This document shows positions 1 through 5,397 of a DNA stretch of 8,374 nucleotides, piece after piece. This DNA is from Chloroflexota bacterium (GTDB lineage Bacteria; Chloroflexota; Dehalococcoidia; SM23-28-2; RBG-16-64-32). The notes below the pieces were generated by a model that ran no database searches, had not been told where the DNA came from, and saw only the letters and a list, made by a program, of their open reading frames with translations. Made by a program: the position numbers and the translations under genes. The first letter of the stretch is position 1. Each line of letters starts with the position of its first letter. The stretch lies in contig JADFKG010000091.1 of NCBI GenBank assembly GCA_022565075.1, forward strand, positions 1 to 8,374, read 5' to 3'.

Positions 1-403
1 AGTGCGACGTCTCGGTGCCGTCGATGTCTTCGACGATGTTACAGAGCAGCACGTAGTTTCCCGGTTCTAGCGCGTAGCTGCGACTCGTCTTCTCGCCCGC
101 CTCGATGTCTTCGATTTCGCGTCTGACGTCGACACCGCCCGCGCCGTCGTCGAAGGAACCATCGTCCTTCGTGGGAAGCTCGGCGCCGGGTATGTCCGAG
201 CGCACGATCAGCAACTCGTGCGTCAGCTCGCCGTCGTTCTTGAGGTCGAACTTGATCGGACCCTCGGGGAGCGTGTCGAGGTTGGTGACGACTGAATACT
301 CATCGAGAGTGACGTCGAGGTCGCCGCCCTCGCCGCCGCTGCTGGCGCAGGCCGCGAGCAGGATCACGAGGAGAAGGACAGCGGGAAGAACGAGAATCCT
401 CAC
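1..403 (-). CDS. Cupredoxin-like lipoprotein, C-terminus outside window
   Basis: 134 codons are visible; the 3' end lies beyond position 1. The product opens with a short signal peptide (MR then a hydrophobic run, about residues 3-18) and lipobox LAAC, so Cys19 is the likely lipid anchor, followed by a Ser/Gly/Glu linker. The rest (about 29-134) resembles small beta-sandwich cupredoxins: a conserved-looking stretch with His62 (ELTHELLIV), then YVLLCNIVED with Cys121 and TETSH with His134. A His-Cys-His-Met set is the classic type 1 copper site; the Met would lie beyond the window, so copper binding is inferred. The GTG start at 403-401 is chosen because AAAGGAG lies 6 bases upstream (409-415) and the signal peptide begins there. 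It is likely an electron carrier or copper-binding protein on the outer face of the membrane. Fairly sure of lipoprotein, moderately sure of cupredoxin fold. Confidence 0.7.
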   Translation of the reverse strand, partial: MRILVLPAVLLLVILLAACASSGGEGGDLDVTLDEYSVVTNLDTLPEGPIKFDLKNDGELTHELLIVRSDIPGAELPTKDDGSFDDGAGGVDVRREIEDIEAGEKTSRSYALEPGNYVLLCNIVEDIDGTETSH

Positions 404-440
404 GAGGGCTCCTTTCGAGCTGACGATGCGTGCCGGGCCG

Positions 441-449
441 ATTATAGCA
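441..449 (-). promoter_or_regulatory. Extended -10 promoter for the cupredoxin-like lipoprotein
   Basis: Read on the minus strand, this is TGCTATAAT: a perfect TATAAT with the TGn extension. Transcription would start near 434, giving a leader of about 30 bases that ends in the AAAGGAG ribosome site and GTG at 403. No good -35 is present at the expected spacing, which fits an extended -10 promoter. The position, between the htpX stop and this gene, implies independent expression from htpX. Confidence 0.55.
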
Positions 450-454
450 GCCGG

Positions 455-1306
455 TTAGCCCAGGTTGCCTGTGCGCCGGGCGATTTCGTTGAGGCGCGCG
501 ATCCGCTTCTCCGTCGGCGGGTGCGAGGCGAAGAACGAGGCGAAGTCGATCTTGCCAAGCGGGTTGACGATGAACAGGTGCGAGACGGCCGGGTTGACCT
601 CCATCGGTCGCACCTTGCTGGAGTCCTGCAGCTTCTGCAGCGCGCTCGCCAGAGCCATCGGATTGTGCGTGATCGCCGCGCCGGTCTCGTCCGCGCCGAA
701 CTCGCGCTGGCGGGAGATGGCGCTGCGGATTACCGCCGCGGCCATCGGCGCCAGAATAATCATCGCCAGCATCACGACAAGGCCGCCAATCCCGCGCCGG
801 CCGCCGAAGATCATCGCGAAGCGGCCCATGAACGCCAGGAACATGATCGCCGTGGCGACTGTGGCGACGACGGCGTTAATGAGGATGTCATGGTTCTTGA
901 TGTGGCCCATCTCGTGGCCGAAGACCGCCAGCAGTTCGCGGTCGTCCAGGATGCGCAGGATGCCGGTCGTCGCGGCGACGGTCGCGTGCTTCTCGTTGCG
1001 GCCGGTCGCGAAGGCGTTGGGCGAGTCGTTCTGGATGATGCAGACCCTGGGCTTCGGCATCCTGGCCATCGCGCTCGCCTCGTCCACGATCTTGTGCAGC
1101 CTCGGCTCCTGGGCAGGCGTCACTTCCTTGGCGCCGGTCATGCGCAGTGCCAGCTTGTCCGAGAACCAGTACGAACCGATGTTCATCGCCAGCGCGAACA
1201 CGAGAGCTAAGATCAGGCCGACCTGGCCGCCGACGGCGAATCCCAGCACAAAGAGCACGCCGGAGAGCAGTGTTAGGAGGAATACGGCTTTAATGTTATT
1301 GATCAC
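455..1306 (-). CDS. htpX: HtpX, membrane-bound M48 zinc metalloprotease
   Basis: 283 aa, the usual HtpX length. HtpX proteases sit in the cytoplasmic membrane with the active site facing the cytosol and clear damaged or misassembled membrane proteins. The sequence shows two N-terminal hydrophobic segments (about 7-23 and 25-46), the zinc motif HEMGH at 131-135 inside VFGHEMGHIKNHDI, and two more membrane segments (about 143-161 and 174-196). The third zinc ligand is probably Glu202 in SRQREFGADE, and the conserved C-terminal HPPTEKRI is at 262-269. All key residues are present. The GTG start at 1306-1304 has only a weak ribosome site (AAGGG, about 8 bases upstream) but starts just ahead of the first membrane helix, as in the family. 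It follows the BtuF-like gene by 69 bases, so it may be read from the same transcript or from its own unrecognised promoter. Confidence 0.95.
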   Translation of the reverse strand: MINNIKAVFLLTLLSGVLFVLGFAVGGQVGLILALVFALAMNIGSYWFSDKLALRMTGAKEVTPAQEPRLHKIVDEASAMARMPKPRVCIIQNDSPNAFATGRNEKHATVAATTGILRILDDRELLAVFGHEMGHIKNHDILINAVVATVATAIMFLAFMGRFAMIFGGRRGIGGLVVMLAMIILAPMAAAVIRSAISRQREFGADETGAAITHNPMALASALQKLQDSSKVRPMEVNPAVSHLFIVNPLGKIDFASFFASHPPTEKRIARLNEIARRTGNLG

Positions 1307-1375
1307 TAAGACTACCCTTCGAGGAGCGGAACTAACGTTCCTCCACGTATACAGCTTAAAGCAACCGTTTTGGCC

Positions 1376-2191
1376 TCACAAGGACGGGGCCGAGCCCCAC
1401 ACGGTCTTCCGGATACGGAGCAGCGCATCCGCAATTCGTGGGCCGTACCAGGAAACATCCTTGCCATCCACTATATAGATACGTGATTCATCGATCCCAG
1501 GGATCGCCTGCGCGACTTCCTTGACGTGCCTGGGCTGGAAGCGATACGGCTCGTCCGGCAAGAGCACGACGTCCGGCTGCCTCGCCGCCACATCCGCCAG
1601 TTCGATCTCCGGGTAGCGTTCGGTGCTGTCGCCGTAGACGTTCTGCAGGCCGCAGGACGAGAGGAAGTCGTGCATGTAGGTGTCCGGGCCGATCGTCATC
1701 CACCTGTCGCGCCAGATGGGGCAGAAGACGCGAAGGGGCGTGCGGTCGCGGTCCGCGGCGCGGGCCAGCGCGGCCTGGGCCTCGATCGCCGCGGCGATCG
1801 GCGCCGCGGCGTCCTTCTCGTCCATGATTTCGGCCAGCGTACGCATCATCGCCGTGGCGTGGATGACCGTGCGCGGGTAGGTCACGAAGACCGTCAGTCC
1901 CGCCTCCGCCAGAGCTTCCACGTCCGCCTTCTCGTTCTCTTCGACGTTGGCGATCACCAGGTCGGGCTTGAGCTTGACGACCGTCTTCACGTCGACGTTC
2001 TTCGTGCCGCCGACCTTCGGCACGTCGGCGACGCCGTCCGCTGGCTCGGTGCAGAACTTAGTAACGCCGGCGATGCGCTTGCCAAGGTTGAAGGCGAAGA
2101 GCGTCTCGGTGATGCTCGGGACGAGCGAGACGATCCGCCGCGGCGGCCCCTCGATCTCGACCGACCGCCCTAGTGCGTCAGTCCAGATCAC
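1376..2191 (-). CDS. BtuF-like cobalamin/metal-receptor protein without signal peptide
   Basis: 271 aa. The whole length matches the helical-backbone periplasmic-binding fold used for vitamin B12 and ferric siderophores (Pfam Peripla_BP_2): ALGRSVEI (6-13), RIVSLVPSITETLFAF (19-34), KVGG near 59-62, KPDLVIAN (75-82), DEPYRF (213-218) and SWYGPRIADAL (247-257). Such proteins normally deliver ligand to a BtuCD-type transporter outside the cytoplasm. This one begins directly at the mature domain with no signal peptide. It cannot be extended, because the TGA ending htrA is in the same frame four codons before the GTG. No permease or ATPase of the B12 type lies nearby. A clear ribosome site is absent, so translation is probably coupled to htrA, 12 bases upstream. 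Family is sure; ligand (B12, cobinamide, haem or siderophore) and place of action are open. Confidence 0.85.
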   Translation of the reverse strand: MIWTDALGRSVEIEGPPRRIVSLVPSITETLFAFNLGKRIAGVTKFCTEPADGVADVPKVGGTKNVDVKTVVKLKPDLVIANVEENEKADVEALAEAGLTVFVTYPRTVIHATAMMRTLAEIMDEKDAAAPIAAAIEAQAALARAADRDRTPLRVFCPIWRDRWMTIGPDTYMHDFLSSCGLQNVYGDSTERYPEIELADVAARQPDVVLLPDEPYRFQPRHVKEVAQAIPGIDESRIYIVDGKDVSWYGPRIADALLRIRKTVWGSAPSL

Positions 2192-2203
2192 GCGCGGTGC
2201 TCG

Positions 2204-3322
2204 TCAATTCGGGCTTTCGTCGAGAGTAACGACGGTGGCCTCGATGTCTCCATCACGTATGTAGCTTACATCGACTGTCTCGCCGGGGCCGTGTTCGAGC
2301 AGCGCCCGGTACAGATCCGTGATGTTTTCGACGCTCAGGTCCTCGATCTCGACGATAACGTCGCAGTCCTCCAGGCCGCCTCTGGCCGCCGGCGTGTCAG
2401 CCTGAACGCTGGTCACGAGAACGCCACTGCTGGCTTCGATGCGGCAATTGTTTTCGTTGGCGCGGCCGACGGCGGCAGTGAAGACTCCGAGGAGGCCTCG
2501 ATTGACCGTGCCGTCCGCGATCAGCTTGTCGACGACGGGTTTCGCCAGGTCCATCGAGACCGCCAGGCCGATCCCTTCGGCGATGCCGCCCTGACCGCGC
2601 AGCACGGCCGTCGTGATCCCGACGACCTTGCCGTCTGCCGTCACCATGGGCCCACCCGAGTTGCCGGGGTTGATCGCCGCGTCCGTCTGGATCGCGTCGG
2701 CGATGAACACTGGCGGCTCGTCGACTACACGATTCACCGCGCTCACCACGCCTTTGGTGACGGTCGGCCCGCCGGCGAGGTTCAGAGCGTTGCCCATCGT
2801 TATGATCTCCTGGCCGACGCGAAGTGTCGATGACGTGCCCAACGGGACCGCTATCAGGCCCGTGGCGTCGATCTGCAGCACCGCGACGTCAGTCCGCGCG
2901 TCCCGGCCGATGATCTCGGCGTCAAACGTGCGGCCATCGCTGAGCGTGATCTCGATCTCGTCTGCTGGCTGGTCGTCGTCGCCGCTGACGACGTGGTTGT
3001 TCGTCACGATGTAGCCCGCCTCATCGATGATGAAGCCCGTGCCGACGCCCTGCTGCGCGGTCGACTGCCCAAACGCGTTGAGGCCCGTCACGATCACCCT
3101 GACGTGAACGACGGAAGGCCGCAACTGTTCAACCAGCTCAACGGTGTTCCCGATGACGGGATCGGCCGTTGCCTGACTGGCGCTTGTGGCCGAAGGTGGG
3201 GACGACGTGCCGGACGGTGTGCCGGAGGCGTCGCCGCCCCCGTCGTCGCCGGTGCAGGCGGCTGCCAGAACGCCCACCGCCAGGATGACCGCGGCCGCGG
3301 TCAGGAACCCAATGCGTTTCAC
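2204..3322 (-). CDS. HtrA/DegP-like serine protease, lipoprotein, one PDZ domain
   Basis: 372 aa from the GTG at 3322-3320. HtrA proteases degrade or refold damaged proteins outside the cytoplasm, and some start signalling cascades. The signal peptide (KR, then about residues 4-22) ends in lipobox LAAAC, making Cys23 the likely lipid anchor. A Gly/Ser/Thr/Pro-rich linker follows (24-55), then the trypsin-like domain with the full triad: His110 (TNNHVV), Asp145 (RTDVAVLQI) and Ser222 (GNSGGP). One PDZ domain spans about 276-368. It has two cysteines, Cys293 and Cys320; the second sits in LEDCDVIVEI where the family usually has Gly, so a disulfide is possible. An ATG 14 codons upstream is open, but the GTG has a near-perfect AGGAGG 4 bases away and starts a standard signal peptide. 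It is the first gene of the leftward run and divergent from the ECF sigma gene. Confidence 0.93.
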   Translation of the reverse strand: MKRIGFLTAAAVILAVGVLAAACTGDDGGGDASGTPSGTSSPPSATSASQATADPVIGNTVELVEQLRPSVVHVRVIVTGLNAFGQSTAQQGVGTGFIIDEAGYIVTNNHVVSGDDDQPADEIEITLSDGRTFDAEIIGRDARTDVAVLQIDATGLIAVPLGTSSTLRVGQEIITMGNALNLAGGPTVTKGVVSAVNRVVDEPPVFIADAIQTDAAINPGNSGGPMVTADGKVVGITTAVLRGQGGIAEGIGLAVSMDLAKPVVDKLIADGTVNRGLLGVFTAAVGRANENNCRIEASSGVLVTSVQADTPAARGGLEDCDVIVEIEDLSVENITDLYRALLEHGPGETVDVSYIRDGDIEATVVTLDESPN

Positions 3323-3326
3323 GGTA

Positions 3327-3332
3327 CCTCCT
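3327..3332 (-). promoter_or_regulatory. Strong ribosome binding site that sets the htrA start
   Basis: On the minus strand this reads AGGAGG within AGAGGAGGTACC, ending 4 bases before GTG at 3322. It is the strongest Shine-Dalgarno in the window. It favours the GTG start over the ATG at 3364, which has no such site. Confidence 0.8.
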
Positions 3333-3336
3333 CTGG

Positions 3337-3356
3337 GACCGCTCCCTCCAGCGGTC
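3337..3356 (-). promoter_or_regulatory. Hairpin in the htrA leader with a GGAGGG loop
   Basis: A perfect 7-bp inverted repeat (GACCGCT / AGCGGTC) encloses six bases. In the htrA transcript the loop reads GGAGGG, and the stem ends four bases before the AGAGGAGG ribosome site. The proposed -10 (3363-3368) would start transcription almost at the hairpin's first base. It could protect the 5' end, or serve as a protein or RNA binding site that affects translation. The structure is seen; the role is inferred. Confidence 0.45.
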
Positions 3357-3362
3357 GCAGTC

Positions 3363-3368
3363 ATCGTA
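3363..3368 (-). promoter_or_regulatory. Possible htrA -10 box (TACGAT)
   Basis: On the minus strand this reads TACGAT (TAnnnT). A start six bases on would fall near 3356, giving a leader of about 34 bases beginning at the hairpin. There is no TTGACA-like -35 at 16-18 bases; that space holds the CATTAA repeats, which would suit an activator-dependent promoter. Weak evidence by itself. Confidence 0.3.
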
Positions 3369-3378
3369 GACGGCCGAA

Positions 3379-3395
3379 CATTAAGGGGGCATTAA
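3379..3395. repeat. Direct repeat CATTAA-N5-CATTAA, candidate operator
   Basis: Two identical hexamers (3379-3384 and 3390-3395) are separated by GGGGG, giving an 11-bp period, one helical turn. They stand in the gap between the divergent htrA and sigma genes. From the proposed htrA start they lie at about -23 to -39, and from the proposed sigma start at about -48 to -64. OmpR/PhoB-type response regulators commonly bind direct repeats with this phasing. The regulator is unknown and none is encoded in the window. Confidence 0.35.
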
Positions 3396-3430
3396 CGCGC
3401 GCTTACATCGTGCGTGCCGGGGCGTTGTCC

Positions 3431-3436
3431 TAGAAT
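3431..3436 (+). promoter_or_regulatory. Possible -10 box (TAGAAT) for the sigma/anti-sigma operon
   Basis: TAGAAT matches TATAAT at five of six positions. Transcription would begin near 3443, just ahead of the purine-rich AGGAAGGGG ribosome site (3444-3452) and 21 bases before the GTG. The -35 region is not recognisable. No GGAAC-type or M. tuberculosis SigK-type motif pair is visible, so autoregulation by this sigma factor is not shown. Confidence 0.35.
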
Positions 3437-3463
3437 GGGCCTCAGGAAGGGGAATCTGCCCAA

Positions 3464-4075
3464 GTGATCGACGACGTACCCCAAGACGAGGGGCTCTATG
3501 GCGACCTGAGCGACGAAGAGCTGATGCAGCGTCTCACCGTACGAGACCTGGCAGCCTTCAGAACGCTGTTCGCGCGCTATAGCAAGCTCGTATATTCGGC
3601 GACTTACCGAGTATTGCGAGACGCGCACCTCGCTGAGGATATGGTGCAAGAAGTTTTTCTGAGGCTCTGGCGGAAGCCCGACAGCTACTCTTCGAGTCGC
3701 GGTCGGTTGACCACGTGGCTCACTTCCGTCGCGCGCAATCGCGCCGTGGACGAGGTGCGGTCGCGCAACCGCCGCTACCGCCACGAGACCGCCTCGCCCG
3801 AAGAAGCGGAGCGAGAATTGCCGGCGCCCGCGACCGACGACCCGGCGCTGACCGCCGAACAGTCTGACCAGCGGCGGCTCATCCTTGTCGCGCTCTCCAA
3901 GCTCCCCGAGGAGCAACGAAAGACCATCACGCTCGCCTATTTCGGCGGCTACACGCAACAGGAGATCGCCGAGATCCTGGAGCAGCCGCTCGGGACCGTG
4001 AAGACGCGGATCAGGCTGGGTATGCAGAAGCTGCGTGTGGCCCTGACACCAGAGTTGAGGCTGGAGCAGCGCTAG
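3464..4075 (+). CDS. ECF (sigma-70 family) RNA polymerase sigma factor, SigK-like
   Basis: 203 aa, typical of extracytoplasmic-function sigma factors, which hold only regions 2 and 4. Region 2 spans about 31-101, with AEDMVQEVFLRLWR (57-70) and the DNA-melting and -10-reading part around RLTTWLTSVARNRAVDEVRSR (81-101). An acidic linker follows (about 102-133). Region 4 (134-190) has its helix-turn-helix at GGYTQQEIAEILEQPLGTVKTRIRLG. Its partner is a RskA-like anti-sigma factor encoded at once downstream, the arrangement of the SigK/RskA type (ECF19-like). The stop and the partner's start share a base (TAGTG), implying translational coupling and fixed ratio. It has no cysteine, so it is not itself a thiol sensor, unlike M. 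tuberculosis SigK. The GTG has a purine-rich site AGGAAGGGG about 11 bases upstream. The target genes are unknown. Confidence 0.92.
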   Translation: MIDDVPQDEGLYGDLSDEELMQRLTVRDLAAFRTLFARYSKLVYSATYRVLRDAHLAEDMVQEVFLRLWRKPDSYSSSRGRLTTWLTSVARNRAVDEVRSRNRRYRHETASPEEAERELPAPATDDPALTAEQSDQRRLILVALSKLPEEQRKTITLAYFGGYTQQEIAEILEQPLGTVKTRIRLGMQKLRVALTPELRLEQR

Positions 4076-4896
4076 TGGACTGCTCCGAAGTCCGCGACAT
4101 CATCGACGCCTACGCCCTCAGCGCTGGCTCGCCCGAGGACGCCGCGCTGATCGAGTCTCACGTGGCGGAGTGCATCCGCTGCTGGGACGAACTGGGCAAG
4201 GCGCAGCGCACGGCCGCCCTGCTCGCACTCTCCGCCCCGATGAAGGACGTCCCGAAAGGGCTGGAAGACCGCATCATGGCCATCGCCCGCCAGGAAGCGT
4301 CGATACGCGAGCGCCCCGAACGCCCGCGACCTCTCCTGCAGCGTCTGAGCCTCTCGTGGGCCTCGGCCGCCGCCGGACTCGGCGTCGCTAGCGTCGCCGC
4401 GCTCGCTTTTGCGGGCATCCTGCAGGCTCAGGTGAACGATCTCAAGGCCGATAACGACAGGATGGAATCGCAGATGCACGGCACCACCCAGGAACTCGAG
4501 GACCGCGTGCGCGAGGCCAACGCGGCGGCTGACAACGCCGGAGCGTTGATCATATCCCTCGTCTCGACCAGCCCACAGGGGGTCGAGTTGAAGCCGGCGG
4601 CCGAGTCGGCCGTCTTCTACACGTCGGACGCTGACCACGAAGTCGGCTGGCTGATCTGCGACAACCTGGCGGACGCGCCCGATGGCATGGTGTACCAGTT
4701 CTGGTTCAACCAGGACACCGTGAGCGTCCCCGCTGTCGCCTTCACGCCCAACGACGGCGACTGCCAGTTGCCAGTAGACCTGACTTCGCTCACGATGACG
4801 CCGACCGGCGTCGGCCTTAGCCTCGAAGAGTTGGGCGTCACGCCCGACGGCCCGGACCGCTGGCTCGACTACGCGCGCTTCCCGGTCGAAAACTAG
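4075..4896 (+). CDS. Transmembrane anti-sigma factor, RskA-like, with zinc-finger N-terminus
   Basis: 273 aa. It should hold the sigma factor at the membrane until a signal outside leads to its cleavage. The cytoplasmic N-terminus has the zinc-associated anti-sigma pattern H-x3-C-x2-C at His29, Cys33 and Cys36 (ESHVAECIRC), with Cys3 also available, and the family-like opening MDCSEVRDIIDAYALSAGSPED. One membrane helix spans about 95-117, followed by a heptad-like polar stretch (118-153) that may form a coiled coil. The outer part (about 175-270) matches the RskA C-terminal domain: VYQFWFNQ (206-213), then paired strands, ending RWLDYARFP. The outer domain carries Cys195 and Cys230, which could form a disulfide. 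The GTG start overlaps the sigma stop by one base, so no separate ribosome site is needed. Role by family is firm; stimulus and protease are unknown. Confidence 0.88.
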   Translation: MDCSEVRDIIDAYALSAGSPEDAALIESHVAECIRCWDELGKAQRTAALLALSAPMKDVPKGLEDRIMAIARQEASIRERPERPRPLLQRLSLSWASAAAGLGVASVAALAFAGILQAQVNDLKADNDRMESQMHGTTQELEDRVREANAAADNAGALIISLVSTSPQGVELKPAAESAVFYTSDADHEVGWLICDNLADAPDGMVYQFWFNQDTVSVPAVAFTPNDGDCQLPVDLTSLTMTPTGVGLSLEELGVTPDGPDRWLDYARFPVEN

Positions 4897-4915
4897 CACA
4901 CACCTCCTCAGGCGC

Positions 4916-4944
4916 TTGACGTGGCGCCCGGCCGAGTTGATACT
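4916..4944 (+). promoter_or_regulatory. Promoter of the zur-znu operon
   Basis: The -35 is TTGACG (4916-4921, five of six) and the -10 is GATACT (4939-4944, four of six), with the ideal 17-base spacer. Transcription would begin near 4951, leaving a leader of about 18 bases before the ATG at 4969. The -10 lies within the left arm of the palindromic operator, so a bound repressor would block polymerase. Confidence 0.6.
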
Positions 4945-4969
4945 AGGTCTCAACTGAGACTAAGTATCA
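4938..4969. promoter_or_regulatory. Zur/Fur-type operator: 32-bp palindrome of two 7-1-7 boxes
   Basis: The outer arms are TGATACT (4938-4944) and AGTATCA (4963-4969); the inner arms GTCTCA (4947-4952) and TGAGAC (4955-4960) pair as well. Read another way, it is two Fur-family 7-1-7 boxes, TGATACTAGGTCTCA (4938-4952) and TGAGACTAAGTATCA (4955-4969), with centres 17 bp apart and a 2-bp gap. Fur-family dimers bind 15-bp 7-1-7 boxes, so two dimers could sit here. The element runs from the -10 box to the A of the start codon of the Fur-family gene, which strongly suggests autorepression and control of the znu genes behind it. It is the most regular regulatory element in the window. Confidence 0.8.
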
Positions 4970-5397
4970 TGTCTGACCTTGAGCAAATCTCACTCGAACT
5001 CGAAGCCCGCGGCTACCGCGTCACGCCCTCGCGCCGCGCCGTCATCGCCGCCATCCTGGCCCGCAAGAACCACTTCGCCGCCGACGAGCTGGCGAAGCGC
5101 TGTCGCGGCGCGGGCCGCGCCACCGTCTTTCGCACGATCCGCCTCCTCAATGATCTCGGCGTCGTCTGCCGCGTCCTGATGGACGATGGCAGCCCGCGCT
5201 ACCTTGTCTCTCGAAGCGGTCACCACCATCACCTCGTCTGCACCGAATGTGGCACCGTACAGGACCTGGACCAATGCGCCGTCTCCGGAGCCCTCCGTGA
5301 GATCGCGGACGCCTCGGGCTACGAGATCGAGGGCCACTGGCTCGAGCTGTACGGCCGCTGCGCCGCCTGCCGGGCCAAAGCGGCGGTCTCGGCGTGA
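4969..5397 (+). CDS. zur: Fur-family metal-dependent repressor, probably Zur
   Basis: 142 aa from the ATG at 4969, a normal Fur-family length. The N-terminal winged helix has the family opening GYRVTPSRRAVIAAIL (15-30) and recognition helix ATVFRTIRLLNDLGVV (51-66); the residue after TV is Phe54 where most relatives have Tyr. The C-terminal domain has the histidine run GHHHHLVCTECG (84-95). Two CxxC pairs, Cys91/Cys94 and Cys131/Cys134, are the usual structural zinc site. His123 in EGHWLELYG is a further likely ligand. Its gene is followed with 4-base overlap by a zinc-type ABC importer, so zinc sensing is the best call; manganese (Mur) or iron is less likely. An upstream GTG at 4921 is open, but it would lie inside the promoter and add a tail foreign to the family. 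The ATG has no Shine-Dalgarno and a very short leader. Confidence 0.88.
   Translation: MSDLEQISLELEARGYRVTPSRRAVIAAILARKNHFAADELAKRCRGAGRATVFRTIRLLNDLGVVCRVLMDDGSPRYLVSRSGHHHHLVCTECGTVQDLDQCAVSGALREIADASGYEIEGHWLELYGRCAACRAKAAVSA

Noticed and set aside
1307..1375. Promoter or terminator between the BtuF-like gene and htpX
   Set aside because: A GTATAC stretch and a TTGC stretch are present on the minus strand but with wrong spacing, and no hairpin plus T-run is visible.
465..1478. Long open frame (337 codons) on the plus strand opposite htpX
   Set aside because: It is antisense to a gene with every HtpX motif, spans the intergenic gap and part of the BtuF-like gene, and encodes an Arg/Ser/Ala-rich product with no family resemblance, as expected from third-position GC bias.
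1492..1506. Perfect 15-bp palindrome CGATCCCAGGGATCG
   Set aside because: It lies well inside the BtuF-like coding sequence and arises from the codons for Ile-Pro-Gly-Ile; no regulatory context.
1785..1812. GC-rich local repeats and palindromes around GCCGCGGCG
   Set aside because: They come from a run of alanine codons in the BtuF-like protein; no repeat unit of fixed length.
3323..3364. Upstream ATG at 3364 as the htrA start
   Set aside because: It adds 14 residues before an otherwise standard signal peptide, has no ribosome site, and would place the leader hairpin in coding sequence; GTG at 3322 with AGGAGG is far better.
3365..3463. Autoregulated ECF promoter (GGAAC-type or CCATCC/CCGAAT SigK-type) ahead of the sigma gene
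   Set aside because: Fragments such as CCGAAC occur, but never as a pair with correct spacing.
4911..4928. GGCGC / GCGCC inverted repeat as a terminator after the anti-sigma gene
   Set aside because: The stem is only 5 bp with an 8-base loop, no T-run follows, and the loop holds the -35 of the zur promoter; no convincing terminator was found in this gap.
4072..4953. 293-codon open frame on the minus strand opposite the anti-sigma gene
   Set aside because: Its sense partner has zinc-finger, membrane helix and RskA features; the antisense product is Arg/Asp/Val-rich shadow sequence without motifs.
4921..4968. Upstream GTG at 4921 as the zur start
   Set aside because: It overlaps the -35/-10 promoter and operator and adds 16 residues not seen in Fur-family proteins.
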